Translations under genes and position numbers: made by a program | Assembly: GCF_037975245.1 (NCBI RefSeq) | Contig: NC_092566.1 | Coordinates: 10,045,501 to 10,109,500, forward strand | Length of the DNA stretch: 64,000 nucleotides | Direction: 5' to 3' | Origin: Apostichopus japonicus | Lineage: Eukaryota; Echinodermata; Holothuroidea; Aspidochirotida; Stichopodidae | The notes under the pieces: model-generated | What the model was told of the DNA's origin: nothing | What the model saw: the letters and a program-made list of their open reading frames with translations, nothing else | Databases searched by the model: none | Shown here: positions 1 to 12,720 of the stretch, one piece after another | How positions within the stretch are numbered: position 1 is the first letter of the stretch | How the letters are laid out: each line of letters starts with the position of its first letter

Positions 1-2954
1 ATCTATGTGAAGACTTGATATTCATTATTTGGGGTAAAACTATTGTGCAGGCAAGGAGAAAAAAAACAAAAACAGTAAATTTTGTGACTCGCGTGACAGT
101 AAATGGAGGGTGTTTTCAATTCATCACTATTGTCTAATGCCTTGATGTCGAAAAAAAGTTAAAGCTATTAAGTGAGCACTATGCTATAGCAAATATAATT
201 AGTCCAAAAAACTGATGATATCTATGATTACTATGTACAAATCTGCACAAAATGAAATTTCACTGTATTTTTCATAATTTAGTTACAACGGGAACCATTT
301 GTTATAACTGACCCCATAATCAAACAAATGATGTTTTGGGGTGAAAAAATTATTTTTAGTAACTACAAGTATTCTATTTATTGGAAACTTGTACAATTTT
401 AATGTACAATGATTTTAAATTTTTTGGTATGATGTTGACCTTATCATGGAATTGACCATATAGTGAATTACAAGAAAAGTTTCTTTGGCATGTTAATTAG
501 TGATTGGTTCTTTGGAAATTTGTATTTAGGGTTCTTAGGAAAAGCATGAAACTAATAAAACAATCCTTGTTCCTAATTCTATCAGTATAATAACATTATC
601 AACAATAACACAATAGATGTTTCATCATGTGGTATGAGGGCATGATGGTAGGCCATTCTAGATAACCTTGAATGGATGGTGTTTTGTATCAAATTAGAAT
701 TTTGATGCAAACTTGAATTGGCCACAACTATTAGCAATCAAAGGTGTTCCCAACTTCTTTATCATCTTGCTTCGTCGATAGAAAGTTTTGTCATCCCTGG
801 GGTTTGGCCATTTCCAGTTATCAATTCCCGTGAAATCCGGTGGCCTGCCTTATTTTGTGTAATTTGGGGATTTGAAATGCTTTGGAGTAAAGGTTGATTT
901 TCACATTGTAGTGATAAGACACTCATATTGGGGAAAGGGGTTTGCACATCATGATATTTGGGGAACACACATTTGAATTGGTAAACCACACCAATCTATT
1001 CCAACTGACCAAGCCTCTGCAATCCTGCCCCATCCCCCCCAGCAGCCCCAATCATCCCCTATGCAAACTCCCCGTCCGTCCCATCCCCTCTGCCCATCCC
1101 ACTAATTCTGAGGTGCCCACACCCTTGACAGCATCAGCTTTCACATCAAGACTAATTTCCATCAAGATGTTAGGCACATTATAATGGTCATGATTTACAA
1201 TATTTGCCCATCCTTGAACATATAGATTACTATGTGATAGGCTACAGACTAATATAGCCTAAGCTCTCACAATTTGTCCTAAATATTGTACCAAGCAATT
1301 AATATCCCATGAAAATGCTAATGTTAAAATGGAGAAAGAATAGGCTAACTTTACTCATTTGATGATATCACAGTTGAATGCAACTTGGAAGGTCCGTGAT
1401 TCCACAAAGGTCAGGTGATAAAATCATCAATGTCTGTTGAAACTGTCTTATTGGTCACATGTGATGTAATGGAGGTTGCAGTGCATTCTGGGTACAGGAA
1501 GTAACTACTGTGCACACCTTATATAAGTATTTAGTGCGCTGTATTGTTTTGTTGATCAGTAGTACTGCAAGTGAGATTGGAATAATATGTGGTAACTCGC
1601 ATTACAGTGGTAACTCGCATTACTGGTAACTCGCATTACAGTTTTCAATGGCTATTTATATCTATATACTAGGTACATTTCTAATTCTTTCAACTATTTT
1701 TATACTCTTTACTTTGACTAGAAGCATAATATGAAATGGCAGGAAATTATCTGCTCCAGTGAAAAAAAAAAGTTAAAAACTTGGTCTTTCAGTAACTCGC
1801 ATTACGCTCTCAAATCAGCTATGTGTCGTTACAGCCATATATGCCTACAAACCAAAAGTGTTTGGAGGAATTGTGATTAATATTTTAATATATCACTAAT
1901 GGCACTACCAATACATATATAACAAATTTATTTAGGTTGCTTTCAAATATGGAAATCTGAGACTTTGAAATATCCATACTATTTCCTCAAATATTCCCTC
2001 AAAATTCAACATTAGTCAGGTATTCACATTTTTTGGTAGAAGAACGTGATAAAGTTGGAAAAAAAGTACATAACCCAGACCCTAAATGTGTTTATAGTAT
2101 ATTAGAAGCCAAAAATGGCTGCAGAAATGATTTTGAAAATTTGGGGTCATGTCCCTGTTTTCACGGAATCGCCCATATATATATATATACACACACATTT
2201 CTATAGTTGATTCCAGCATGGAAACATCTAAACAGATTCTACAGTCCAAATTTTACCATTCCAAACCATACGAACCCTCAAAAAGCAATTATATAACGAC
2301 GAACCCAACACTGCACAGTAAAAGGAAGTTATAATGATGTGCATGTGATTTGATACAAGCTGTTATTACGTATTGAATACCTCTCGCAATCTTCTACTTT
2401 TCCTTGAAGATGGCTGTTATTCAAGACTAAATTGCTTTATTGATTTTCCTCTGGTACTTTCTCTCAAAAGGCATTTTTTTTTCGCCGATGTGAAAAAAAA
2501 AAATTGAATTGAATTGAAATGAAATGAATTGATATGAAACGCTCGGGTCGATGGGTTTGTTGAAAAGATGAGGTCAAATGGAATATAATTTGAAGGAAGA
2601 TGAATGACACGCACGGCACCTACTGCGATTAAATCTTACTCTTGATGATATCTGGAGCAATGACACTATAATTCCACTGCTGAAACTAGCGATGTTGCTC
2701 TGATATACAGTCGTCGGGGTGGCCGCCCTCTTGGCAGTGGAGAATTGGAGATACCTATCGTTACGTATGTTTACGTACGAATGTTAAGATTCGGATTTGG
2801 CTAGTTACAGTGTTACAGCGCTGGGGAAATTTGCACTTGATTCACACACGTATGTGCAGTGTTTTTGATGTTACGGTACAATGAATGCGGCGGGGTAAAT
2901 TGTGGCGACATGTGATGTGTGAAACTTGGTGCAGTGACTGAGTAGTACAGAAAG
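1..2954. other. Noncoding AT-rich stretch, no gene seen
   Basis: No open frame here has coding character; the frames present are short and biased by AT-rich composition. The only local structure I see is a 14-base word, GTAACTCGCATTAC, repeated exactly at 1592-1605, 1610-1623, 1626-1639 and 1792-1805. Lying downstream of paladin coding exon 2 on the minus strand, this is most likely intron, but that rests on context alone. Confidence 0.5.
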
Positions 2955-5268
2955 CAAATGTAAACAGATTTATGATTAGGTGTTTTGATTTAGAGAAGGT
3001 CTTGATCTAAAATGCCTCTCATTAAATATGAAGTTCAATAAGCAATGTAAACAATTTTATGATTAGGTGTTTTGATTTAGAGAAGGTCTTGATCTAAAAT
3101 GCCTCTCATTAAATATTAAGTATAATAAGCAATGTTAACAGTTTTATGATTAGGTGTTTTGATTTAGAGAAGGTCTTGACCTAAAATGCCTCTCATTAAA
3201 TATTGAGTATAATAAGCAATGTTAACAGTTTTATAATTAGGTGTTTTGATTTAGAGAAGGTCTTGATCTAAAATGCCTCTCATTAAATATTGAGTATAAT
3301 AAGCAATGTAAACAGTTTTATGATTTGGTGTTTGATTTAGAGAAGGTCTTGATCTAAAATGCCTCTCATTAAATATTAAGTATAATAAGCAATGTACGGT
3401 AAACAGATTTATTATGAGGTGTTTTGATTTAGAGAAGATCTTGATCTACAATGCCTCTCATTAAATATGAAGTTCAATAAGCAATGTAAACAGTTTTATG
3501 ATTTGGTGTTTTGATTTAGAGAAGGTCTTGATCTCAAATGCCTCTCATTAAATATTAACTATAATGAGTAATGTAAACAGTTTTATGATTAGGTGTTTTG
3601 ATTTAGAGAAGGTCTTGATTTAAAATGCCTCTCATTAAATATTAAGTACATTAAGCAATGTAAACAGTTTTATGATTTAGGTGTTTGATTTAGAGAAGGT
3701 CTTGATCTCAAATGCCTCTCATTAAATATTAAGTAAAATAAGCAATGTAAACCTGTTTATGATTAGGTGTTTTGATTTAGAAAAGGTCTTGATCTAGAGT
3801 GTCTCTCATGAAATTTTAAGTACAATAAGCAATGTAAACAGATTTATGATTAGGTTGTTTTGATTTCCAAAGAACTTGATCTAAAATGCCTCTCATTAAA
3901 TATGAAGTATAATAAGCAATCTAAACAGTTTTATGAATAGGTGTTTTGATTTAGAAAAGGTCTTGATCTACAGTGTCTCTCATAAATTTTAAGTACAGTG
4001 AGCAATGTAAACAGATTAATGGTTAGGTGTTTAGAGAAGGTCTTGAACTAACATGCCACTCATTAAATATGAAGTACAATAAGCATTGTCAACAGTTTTA
4101 TGATAAGGTGTTTTGATTTAGAGAAGGTCTTGATCTAAAATGCCTCTCATTAAATATGAATAACAATAAGCAATGTAAACAGATTTATGATTAGGTGTTT
4201 TGATTTAGAAAAGGTCTTGATCTAAAATGCCTCTCATTAAATATGAAGTTCAATAAGCAATGTAAACAGTTTTATGATTTGGTGTTTTGATTTAGAGAAG
4301 GTCTTGATCTCAAATGCCTCTCATTAAATATTAACTATAATGAGTAATGTAAACAGTTTTATGATTAGGTGTTTTGATTTAGAGAAGGTCTTGATTTAAA
4401 ATGCCTCTCATTAAATATTAAGTAAAATAAGCAATGTAAACCTGTTTATGATTAGGTGTTTTGATTTAGAGAAGGTCTTGATTTAAAATGCCTCTCATTA
4501 AATATTAAGTACATTAAGCAATGTAAACAGTTTTATGATTTAGGTGTTTGATTTAGAGAAGGTCTTGATCTCAAATGCCTCTCATTAAATATTAAGTAAA
4601 ATAAGCAATGTAAACCTGTTTATGATTAGGTGTTTTGATTTAGAAAAGGTCTTGATCTAGAGTGTCTCTCATTAAATTTTAAGTACAATAAGCAATGTAA
4701 ACAGATTTATGATTAGGTTGTTTTGATTTCCAAAGAACTTGATCTAAAATGCCTCTCATTAAATATGAAGTATAATAAGCAATCTAAACAGTTTTATGAA
4801 TAGGTGTTTTGATTTAGAAAAGGTCTTGATCTACAGTGTCTCTCATAAATTTTAAGTACAGTGAGCAATGTAAACAGATTAATGGTTAGGTGTTTAGAGA
4901 AGGTCTTGAACTAACATGCCACTCATTAAATATGAAGTACAATAAGCATTGTCAACAGTTTTATGATAAGGTGTTTTGATTTAGAGAAGGTCTTGATCTA
5001 AAATGCCTCTCATTAAATATGAATAACAATAAGCAATGTAAACAGATTTATGATTAGGTGTTTTGATTTAGAAAAGGTCTTGATCTAAAATGCCTCTCAT
5101 TAAATATTAAGTACAATAAGCAATGTAAACAGATTTATGATGAGGTGTTTTGATTTAGAGAGGGTCTTGATCTAACATGCCTTCTCATTAAAATATGAAG
5201 TACAATAAGCAATGTAAACAGTTTTATAATTAGGTGTTTTGGTGTAGAGATGGTCTAGATCTAAAATG
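2955..5268. repeat. 87-bp tandem satellite array, about 26 units
   Basis: A unit of 87 bases recurs head to tail. Its most constant parts are the words GATTTAGAGAAGGTCTTGAT and TGCCTCTCATTAAATAT, and neighbouring units typically differ at several positions. Successive copies of the word AGGTG start at 2978, 3065 and 3152, which gives the period. Characteristic variant units recur in the same order at an offset of about 776-863 bases, so a block of roughly nine to ten units has itself been duplicated (about 3460-4230 and 4236-5100). No transposon ends, tRNA boxes or open frame were seen in it. Confidence 0.95.
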
Positions 5269-6161
5269 TTTCAGATCCCAGTGGCTTTATGACATCATGA
5301 CAGATTTACAAAATAATATTTCATAACCCCCAGGCACAACTATTAAACTAGGACGTCTCCCAAGCAGAAAAAAGGTCTTTTTTTCAGCTATTTGGGGGAG
5401 TCAGTGAAGTTCATCTCAAAGATCTCTGTTATCTTGCAGAGGGTGGGAGTTTGGTTTGTATCTCCATTCAAAACCATAAAGATATTTAAACAAATCTACA
5501 TTTCTCAAGAGTCTCTCTTGATCCTTTATAACTATCTTGTTTTAACATCTGCCTATCCAATGACAATTGAAGCTGCCTATCTAATCAATTATTTAACATT
5601 ACACAGACAAACATAGCTGCATGGTATAACACCACATGCATGTGATTGCATACAAAAATTACAAAAAACAGAGCAGAGAGATGACCACCATAATAATAGG
5701 AAAGATACATCATTAAAGACATTGTGAAAACTCAAAAGGATCTAGGTAAACTTGTAAATAGCTGCTCTGATATATTAAGTTCACAGATTACTCCAAATCT
5801 TAACAGCCGGTAGTCCAAAACTCCAGACCAAACATGAAAACCAGTGAAGGGGATTGACAGAAGAAAGTGGACGTACGCTATAGAGTCATAGAAAGGGGGG
5901 ATGGAGAGGGGAACAGTGCTATATATGTTATCAACTTTGAAGGCTACCAATATATGTACTGCTTTAATATGCTGAATAGAGAACTACAGGGGTAAGAAAA
6001 TACCTCCAAATGTAGTAATGACGTTGATCTCAATGACATTTAAATACTTCCTCATCCCAACCAACCCTCCCCCTCCCCTCTACCTCCCCCCTACCCTGGA
6101 TCCCTATACAATGTAAGAATAAAGTTTGCATGCAAAATATGAAACCAATAATACAAAAGAA
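5269..6161. other. Noncoding spacer between satellite and DIRS copy 1
   Basis: Unique-looking sequence with no supported exon. A pyrimidine-rich patch (CCCTCCCCCTCCCCTC-like) lies near 6060-6095. The first base of the DIRS element follows directly at 6162. Confidence 0.5.
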
Positions 6162-6778
6162 ATTCCAAAACTTACTGGTTTGGATATTTACGAGTGACGA
6201 GCTTACCTGTCTCCTCACAACCTTAGCACCTCATTCTACCGTGCCTATAAAGTCCTGGTAAAATAATAACACTGTGCGCCCTCTATGACCGAACCCCCCC
6301 TCGGTCACTCCTCACTACTCATGAGACCACTCCTTAAAAGTGGCCTCACAGTCACCGAAATAGGGGTGGCCAGAATCCTCTGGCCACCCCCAAGGCTCCC
6401 GTCGACTAAACTTCTCAAAGGTGAGCCCTTAACAAAAGGCACTGATGCCTTCCTAGCAGGGAGAGTGTAATCCTCCCCGCCGCAGCGGGTAAGGGGGGGG
6501 ACACTCTCCTGAGCCCTGCAGGCGAAACTACCCCTTTTTCCTAACAAGGAGCCTCATCCTGTAAAGGCCCAACACTTGCTAACCCTAAGACAACTTAGGT
6601 GAGTACGCATATGAAAAACACAGGGTGCAAAGTTACCCTCACCGATAGACCTGGCCGGTGACTCTTAGTAGTTGTTGGCTCTGTCTATCTGGTGTTGTGC
6701 TTGGAGTCGTGAGCCTAGTCGAACGACTGCTCCCCCGTCCGGCTGTGTCCCACCACCTCGGGGGAGGGAGGCGGGAAT

Positions 6779-6876
6779 GGAGACAGGTAAGCTCGTCACT
6801 CGTAAATATCCAAACCAGTAAGTTTTGGAATATTTACTTCGCTCCTCGCTTACCTGTCTCCTCACAACCTTAGCAC
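6779..6876. repeat. Internal complementary region of DIRS copy 1
   Basis: This stretch is the reverse complement of the element's left end (…CGTAAATATCCAAACCAG…) joined directly to the reverse complement of its right end (ATTTACTTCGCTCCTCGC…). It therefore mirrors the two element ends fused as in a circle. In DIRS-group elements such a region is thought to help rebuild complete ends during replication. It lies just 3' of the recombinase remnant in the coding sense. Confidence 0.9.
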
Positions 6877-6879
6877 CGA

Positions 6880-7640
6880 GTGGCACTGCCCGATGGTGGG
6901 AGGCCCGAGGGGTGGGACCAAGTACCAACCGGACCTCGCATCGCCGAGCTACCAAAAGCTGCCTCGGCGTGTAGATTGTCAGGTAAGTAACAGGCGACGA
7001 ACGTAGTTGGTGTTTTCCACGCTGCCACCTTGAGGATGTCCTGTATCGGGATACCGGCAGAGAGAGCTGTGGAAGCCGAGGCCCCACTGATGTTGTGATC
7101 TCTTGGCCGGGTATCCCCCCATCGTGAACGGGCGGATCATCTCTACTAGCCATCGGGATAGGGTATCCTTGGCGGCTGCTGTTTAAGGTGGTTGTGGCAG
7201 GATGAAAAGGGAGGTTGTTTGTCTCAACTTCTCTGTCCTGTTTAAGTACCACTTCAGTGCCCTGACTGGGCACCATCGCTTGTCCTCAGCCACTGATGAA
7301 AGGGTTTTGATTTCCGGAAAGAGAATGTCCCCGGGCAAGAAAGTCAAGGCCCGGTTCTTGGCAATAAGGGACGGGTCTGGAACCGTCCTCGCCCCATGGC
7401 CCTCGAATCTGATGTGGTTCTGTTTGGTTATTAGGGCTTGGAGGTAACTCCTTCACGCTGACGCTACCGCAATGACGAAGAGTGTTTTCTTTGTAAGAGC
7501 AGCCAGGGAAGCGTTCCCCGTTGATTCGTACAGCGGCCCTGCCAGGGCATGCAGCACTGCTGAGAGCCCCGCAGAGGGGGCTAACTGTCTGACTCGTGGA
7601 CGGCGATTAGCCATGCCTTTGGTGAGCTGGTCAATGTCTG
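6880..7640 (-). pseudogene. Tyrosine recombinase remnant, DIRS copy 1
   Basis: The minus strand aligns by eye with the recombinase of the copy at 22169-28708 along its whole length (for example the regions encoding SALTGHHR on the opposite strand and the terminal SGSATRC-type end). The reading frame changes several times, so no intact protein can be made. Frames reported as open here on either strand are shadows of this decayed gene. Confidence 0.75.
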
Positions 7641-8430
7641 GGCTAATGCCCAGCGTGGAGCCGTCTGGAAAACCAGACGTCCCCGTCTGGGGCCTGCGTG
7701 TGGGACCTGCGGCCTGGGACCCGGGGTCCGGAGGGAGCCACTAGGATGAATTTACCCTTGGAGCTGCGAATCTTCCTCAGTATCTGGCTGATCATGCCCA
7801 AGGGGGGGGAAGAATTTAAACCTCTGGTCCGTCTCAAGGCAGGGACCTGGCGCTATGTGGAAGGCTGCAGGTGGGACCGCCTGTTACAAAAGATGGGCAG
7901 CCCATTGTTGCCCTTTGTCGTAAGCAGGTCTATCAGAGGTATGCCGAACATGTGGAAAAACCTACCGCATATTCCTTGCGAAGGGTTCACTCGTCGGGGT
8001 CGAGTTGTCCCCTGGGCAGAGCATCGGCCCTCACACTCTCCTTTCTGGCTATATGGGAGACCCATAGGGCCGTGCCAGATTCTGCAGCTGTGGTGAGGGT
8101 CTCCCATGCCGGACGGCACAGTCTCTCTGCCCTGGTGCCACCCTGTCTATTGATGTAGCTACTGTACAGTATGCCACCACCATCGTGTTGTCTGGGAGGA
8201 TGGTGATCAAAGTGCCCTGTACTTGGGCTTGGGAGGGCTCCAGAGAGCCCCAACCCCACAGTCCTGAGAGCGAGGCGGAAGCACATGAACCTGGTTATCT
8301 TTGCAAATAGGGTGTTGGGGCCGATCCTTTGCCCTGCTGACGCCACTGTGGTGCAGGAAAGTGGTTTCTCTGTATATGCTGCTAAAGAAGTCAAGGACAG
8401 TGGCCTGTATGATGACCTTGTTAGCGCCTG
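7640..8430 (-). pseudogene. RNase H / methyltransferase-like remnant, DIRS copy 1
   Basis: Minus-strand fragments match the C-terminal half of the RT protein of DIRS copy 2. They include SYINRQGGTRAERLCR and SHIARKESVRADALPRG (RNase H part), then FGIPLIDLL and QILRKIRSSKGKFILVAP (the conserved block after RNase H). The fragments lie in different frames and the RT fingers/palm are missing. This tells us the copy once had the full RT region and lost it where the foreign core begins. Confidence 0.8.
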
Positions 8431-8776
8431 CAATACAGCAGCACTCGCAGTACTGCTTGCAGTACCACAGTACTGCTGATGACCCCTTTAGTTATCAACC
8501 AGTTGCAATCAGAAAACCTCTGAAGAAAAGTACTGCCTTGATGATGTAGACCTAAGCTGTACCCTGTAGGGAGGTTTCATGGAGGTTCTTTCCATGAAAA
8601 AATAATATTAATAATAATATTGAGGGTTGAACTGCGCCGGCCTATCTATCGATAACGAAGCCAGAGGCGCTAGCAATATTACCCTTCTCAAAAATAACCT
8701 GTTAAACAGAGAGAGATCCCTCCTGGATGGAAAGACGCAATGGAGATAAAGTGCCTTGCCCAAGGAAACAACAGAA

Positions 8777-8853
8777 TGATCTGGCCAGGACTAAAACCTG
8801 CAAGCCTTAGATCACCAGTACACTGCCTACACCGCTTGACCACAGTGCTCTCC
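8777..8853 (-). repeat. tRNA-like block in DIRS core (copy 1)
   Basis: Read on the minus strand, the word TGGTCAAGCGG fits an RNA polymerase III A box with one mismatch, and GGTTTTAGTCC is a degraded B box about 40 bases later. The layout resembles a tRNA gene with a long variable arm. The same block occurs at 33896-33976. It is best read as the head of a tRNA-derived SINE, not a functional tRNA. Confidence 0.6.
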
Positions 8854-8949
8854 AAAAATTGAGTACTGAATGGATAGTTTGCTTCATCAGAGTCTTAATC
8901 AATGCTACAGCTGCTATGTGGCTTTTACAACTACAGTATATGTATGTAT

Positions 8950-9185
8950 TTGTGTATGTAATTTAGATCATCCTGCAAATAGGAACTTGTGAAGAAGCCT
9001 CATTGGCTTATCAAAGCCGCAAGCTGATCAAGGTCAGTCTCGTACATTCATATTTAATGTCCATGACTATGAATTGTCAACAGCTCTGTAACTGGACAAC
9101 ATACATTAATCTTGGGGTGACTTGAACCGGGGACCTTTTGATTGGAAGGCACCGGGTTTAACCACTGAGCTAACTAAGCTACAGC
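8950..9185 (-). mobile_element. tRNA-derived SINE, copy inside DIRS copy 1
   Basis: Member of the same SINE family as 13432-13671, in reverse orientation: tRNA-like head at the right end, then the body with CAGCTTGCGGCTTTGATAAG-type sequence, and a 3' tail ending in GGATGATCTAAAT followed by TACATACA-like DNA. It sits at the matching place in DIRS copy 3 (34104-34328), so it was already in the core before that subfamily spread. Confidence 0.85.
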
Positions 9186-9956
9186 CCTACTCACCAGGAA
9201 CAAACTCCCAACAGGGGATGTGTAGGGTGGGTTTGTAGAAATTCCACCTCATCAATCCTGGCTGTTTCATGGAGTCCAGGGAGTTACTCAGCAAACACAA
9301 AGGCGTTACTAAATGCTTAGTCTTTTGCTATGATAGCGTTATTAGAGGTGTAAGAAATATGTTACCGAAACCCTTTAGGGGCTATTATTTCAAAACAATT
9401 TCCGTTAAGACATTAATATAACATTAATATAACGCGTAATATCTCATAGACATCTTATGTCAACGTTTTATCAACACCACATTTAACGTAATAAACACGT
9501 ATTGAATGTTATGATAACGTACCCGTTACTTCTCAAATCTCTTCCTGTCGAGATGTGTCCATTTCGTAGTGCAGTAAAGGTTTCCAGCTTCCTATTGAAA
9601 CCACCTAGCGCCTAGGCTAGTCAAGACTAGGCCATCAGGTGCTACGAAATGCAACTCTGCTTAAGATGTCGGAACATCGAACATTGCTCATGAAGCGCAT
9701 GCTGTATGTTCGGAGCGTGTTAGCGCTTGTAACTTGATGGGGTTGTATCCTACCCCTTTTTCAACTTACTAACGCGTTTGTCTTGGTAATTCACCAAAGA
9801 AATAGGAAGAAAGGCTTATTCCATAGGATCGCTCACGTAGTCGATAGCTCGTTGCGGTAAAAGTTGAGCTTACACGTGTCAAGCCAGGTGGCTGCTTGGC
9901 CCCCCCTCCTCTCTTAACAAATGTGCCACGTTGTACCTTTTTTTTTTTTTTTTTTT

Positions 9957-10044
9957 CTGGCAGTTTGCCAAGGATCTATGAGCGTTATGTTTCCTGGCAC
10001 TTTGCCAAGTCTCGAGAAAGTTCTCTTCCTAGCAGTTTGCCAAG
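9957..10044. promoter_or_regulatory. Three NFI-like dyads in DIRS core (copy 1)
   Basis: Three near-palindromes of the form (C/T)TGGC-N5-GCCAAG start at 9957, 9994 and 10029 (CTGGCAGTTTGCCAAG, CTGGCACTTTGCCAAG, CTAGCAGTTTGCCAAG). This is the consensus shape bound by nuclear factor I (TTGGC-N5-GCCAA). The same three sites, with the same 37- and 35-base spacing, occur in the core of DIRS copy 3. Protein binding is inference. Confidence 0.5.
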
Positions 10045-10424
10045 GTTTTAAATTAAACGGAATACTGTACGTCATGAGAACCGATTTGAAACCCCTCAGT
10101 CTTACGCATTTTAACATGTTCTGGAAGTGGGTTCACCAGTGTTTTAAACGAGTGTTTTTAAACACAAGTAAGATTTTAACCTAGGCAAATGGCGATGAAT
10201 TATGATTAGAGAGGAGTATAATTAGCGAGGAGAATATGACCCCTGAGTGTCTGCAGGTACTCGATAAATAAACACACATTTGGGATGTGTAGCGGTGTTT
10301 TCCCGCAAATGATTCGAACCTGTCGTCGCCGCTCAAGCTGCTAGTTCCGGGGGGGGGGGGGGGACACTCCCCTTATTCTGGGAAGCGGGAGTAACCGTCC
10401 TCTGTAACCCCGAAATCTAGGGGT

Positions 10425-12010
10425 CGACCTCGTCGTCTAGGCCGGACAGGTTGCCCGACGCTCTGCAAACCAGGTCGTCCTTGCCGGGGAACAAATCAGG
10501 TTCCATTCTTTGGTCTGGGATTGATCGTGGTGTCGCGGCCGGGCTGGCCGTGGGTTGCGATCGCTCCTCGGCACCGATGTCTGTGTTCGGTGTCTGGGGA
10601 TAGATATTTCTCCCTTTGCCGTGGGAACCTGGCTCGGGGCTGGTTCTCTTTTCAGATTGGGCGCTTGCCCCTGCTACCCCGTTCTGGGGGCCCGGCATTG
10701 GTAATCTCATCGGTTCCCGGCCTCAGGACCGGCCGCGGCTCCGGTTAGGGGGTCTGCGGGCCGGGCTTCTGCACCTGCTACCCCGTTCTGGGGGCCTAGC
10801 AGTTGTTAATCTCGTTGTAAATGTTGTTGTAGTTGTAAATGTTATTGTAAATGTCGCAGTTGTAAATGTTGTTACTCTCGTAGGCTCCCGACTTCGGGAC
10901 CAGTTTTAGATCCCGTTTGGAGATCTGCGGACCGGGCTTCTGCCCCTGCGCCCCCGTTCTCGTCGGGCCCGGGCCCTCCGGAGCCAATCTCTGAGGACCC
11001 AGCAGTCGATTGTATAGCTCTGGTTCCCGGCTCCGGGGGCGGTCTCGGATCTGGAGTGAAACCTCGGTTCTGCCTTCCCTTCGAGTCTCGCCGGACCCGG
11101 GGTCTCGCCGGACCCGGGGTCTCGCCGGACCCGGGGCCTCGCCGGACCCAGGCTCCCGGAGCCCGTCTCTGTGTGCGTACCACGCCGGGTACCACCACGC
11201 CGGTACTCCTCGACCCGGACATTCTGTCCTTTCCGGTGGGATTTTTTTTTTTTTTTTTTTTTTAATATTTTTTTCTCGCCGGACCCGGGCTCCCGGAGCC
11301 TGCTATGGGACCGGCTCCGTTTCAGCGACCCCTCGGTCGTACTCTCTCTCTCGGACCCGAGCTCTCCGTGGCCTGTAGCCCGCGCTCCATGGGTCTCTCT
11401 TGCTGCGACCCGGACTGAGACGTTGCCTCTAGCCCGGCCGAGCCATGCCTCTTCTCAAGAGGTCTTTTCTTGGCGGGAGCCTTGCTCCTGCCCTTCCCTC
11501 TGGCCGTAATCAACCGGACGTCGCCGGGACCGTTAGGGGTACTCTTTGCTGCGACCCGGACTGAGACGTTGCCTCTAGCCCGGCCGAGCCGTGCCTCTTC
11601 TCAAGAGGTCTTTTCTTGGCAGGAGCCTTGCTCCTGCCCTTCCCTCTGGCCGTAATCAACCGGACGTCGCCGGGACCGTTAGGGGTACTCTTTCTCTCTC
11701 TCTCCACCTCTCCTTCGGCCCTCTCCTGGCCACTTTCCTCCACCTCTCTCACCACTTCTCCCTCCTCCTCTCTCTCTCTCTCTTGTCTCTCCTATATCTT
11801 TTTCTGGGGCACCGATGGCCTAAGGAATCAAGTCCAGCCTGCCCTAAAGCTTGCTTCTTAGACTCGTAAGCCACTGGTCTATCTAGTGCCACTGGGCTGG
11901 CGAAAAATTTATGCAGACCAGGCGTGGGTCCCGTCTGGTGTAGGTTCTACACTTAGGACACAAATCGTGTTCGACCCAGGTTCTGCCTGGCCGAAACATC
12001 GAGTAGTTAA
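10425..12010 (-). pseudogene. Rearranged gag remnant, DIRS copy 1
   Basis: Minus-strand fragments match the gag of DIRS copy 2, for example VCRASGNLSGLDDEV near 10430-10490 against DCRASVNLSGLEDEG. A decayed gag start region lies near 11830-12010. Between them the SR/RGE-rich part has expanded. There is a 17-base tandem repeat (TCTCGCCGGACCCGGGG, about 11087-11150) and a 146-base two-copy repeat (about 11396-11692). There is also a short AT-rich TTGTAAATGTTG repeat (about 10805-10875) and a T20-type tract near 11240. No complete frame remains. Confidence 0.75.
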
Positions 12011-12720
12011 AAAGCTTTAGCTGGTTACGAGACAAACTAAAACGCTCGAATTAAGGAAAGACTAACTCTTAAGCTTACGGAAAAATGCAAACTAACAAGA
12101 GAACGGGAGATAACGGGAGGTACATAACGGTGAGTAGAGGTACGTAGCGTAACCTAGCAACGGCAAAATACGAAAAACGCTACGAAGTGGCCTAACAAAA
12201 TCAACACAAGCTGAAAAAGAACATGAGAGAGCGAAATATAGAAGAAGAAATCGTGAATAGAAATACAATGTAGACATGCTATGAACATGAAAATACAACG
12301 ACACGCCTATAGCGTGGGGAAGGGAAAATGGCGGGAAACCTAGGCAGTTCGCGGAACTGCTACCCCCGCAAAAAACCTAAGGGCGGAAACGCACTAGGAA
12401 TAAAAACAGTCCCCAAAACCCTCCCTTTCAACAAAAAAGGATACTTATCGGGCTGGAAAGGACTGCAATACTCCTAAGAATCCGAGGAAAGAAACTTCCA
12501 AAGATCGCTAAAGAAAACCAAGACGAAATCCAAGGGAAATATATCCACAAGAAATTCACGTGAAGACACTTTTAATGGTAGAATGAGTAGTGAGGAGTGA
12601 CCGAGGGGGGGTTCGGTCATAGAGGGCGCACAGTGTTATTATTTTACCAGGACTTTATAGGCACGGTAGAATGAGGTGCTAAGGTTGTGAGGAGACAGGT
12701 AAGCGAGGAGCGAAGTAAAT

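Larger units (their letters stand above)
8640..10425. mobile_element. Foreign core segment shared by DIRS copies 1 and 3
   Basis: This block has no counterpart in the autonomous copy at 22169-28708 but matches 33723-35620 along its length. The shared order is a tRNA-like block, a SINE, an AT-rich part with ACATTAATATAACATTAA, a triple NFI-like dyad and GAGAGGAGTATAATTAGCGAG. A stretch leading into the gag remnant follows. No long open frame is present. A run of 17 Gs lies at about 10350-10366. It replaces the gag C-terminal half and the RT core, which marks copies 1 and 3 as members of one non-autonomous subfamily. Confidence 0.8.
6162..12720 (-). mobile_element. DIRS-type retrotransposon copy 1, non-autonomous, degraded
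   Basis: The element spans about 6.56 kb and is coded on the minus strand. The left terminus begins ATTCCAAAACTTACTGG (6162) and the right terminus ends GCGAGGAGCGAAGTAAAT (12720). Inverted repeats flank it (about 6203-6315 and 12590-12690). An internal complementary region lies at 6779-6876. In coding order (right to left) it holds a rearranged gag remnant (about 12010-10425), a foreign core (about 10425-8640) and broken RNase H/methyltransferase-like remnants (8430-7640). A broken tyrosine recombinase (7640-6880) follows. No target duplication is visible, as expected for tyrosine-recombinase elements. It lacks RT, so movement would have needed an autonomous relative such as the copy at 22169-28708. 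Confidence 0.9.

Noticed and set aside
2955-5268. CRISPR-like array of regular repeats
   Set aside because: Units are contiguous 87-mers that vary throughout with no unique spacers, and the genome is eukaryotic.
10417-10710. 97-codon frame as a separate gene
   Set aside because: Its C-terminal CRASGNLSGLDDE matches DIRS gag, so it is a fragment of the decayed gag in copy 1.
11010-11755. Several overlapping Arg/Pro/Ser-rich frames on both strands
   Set aside because: All are shadows of the GC-rich, internally duplicated gag region of DIRS copy 1.
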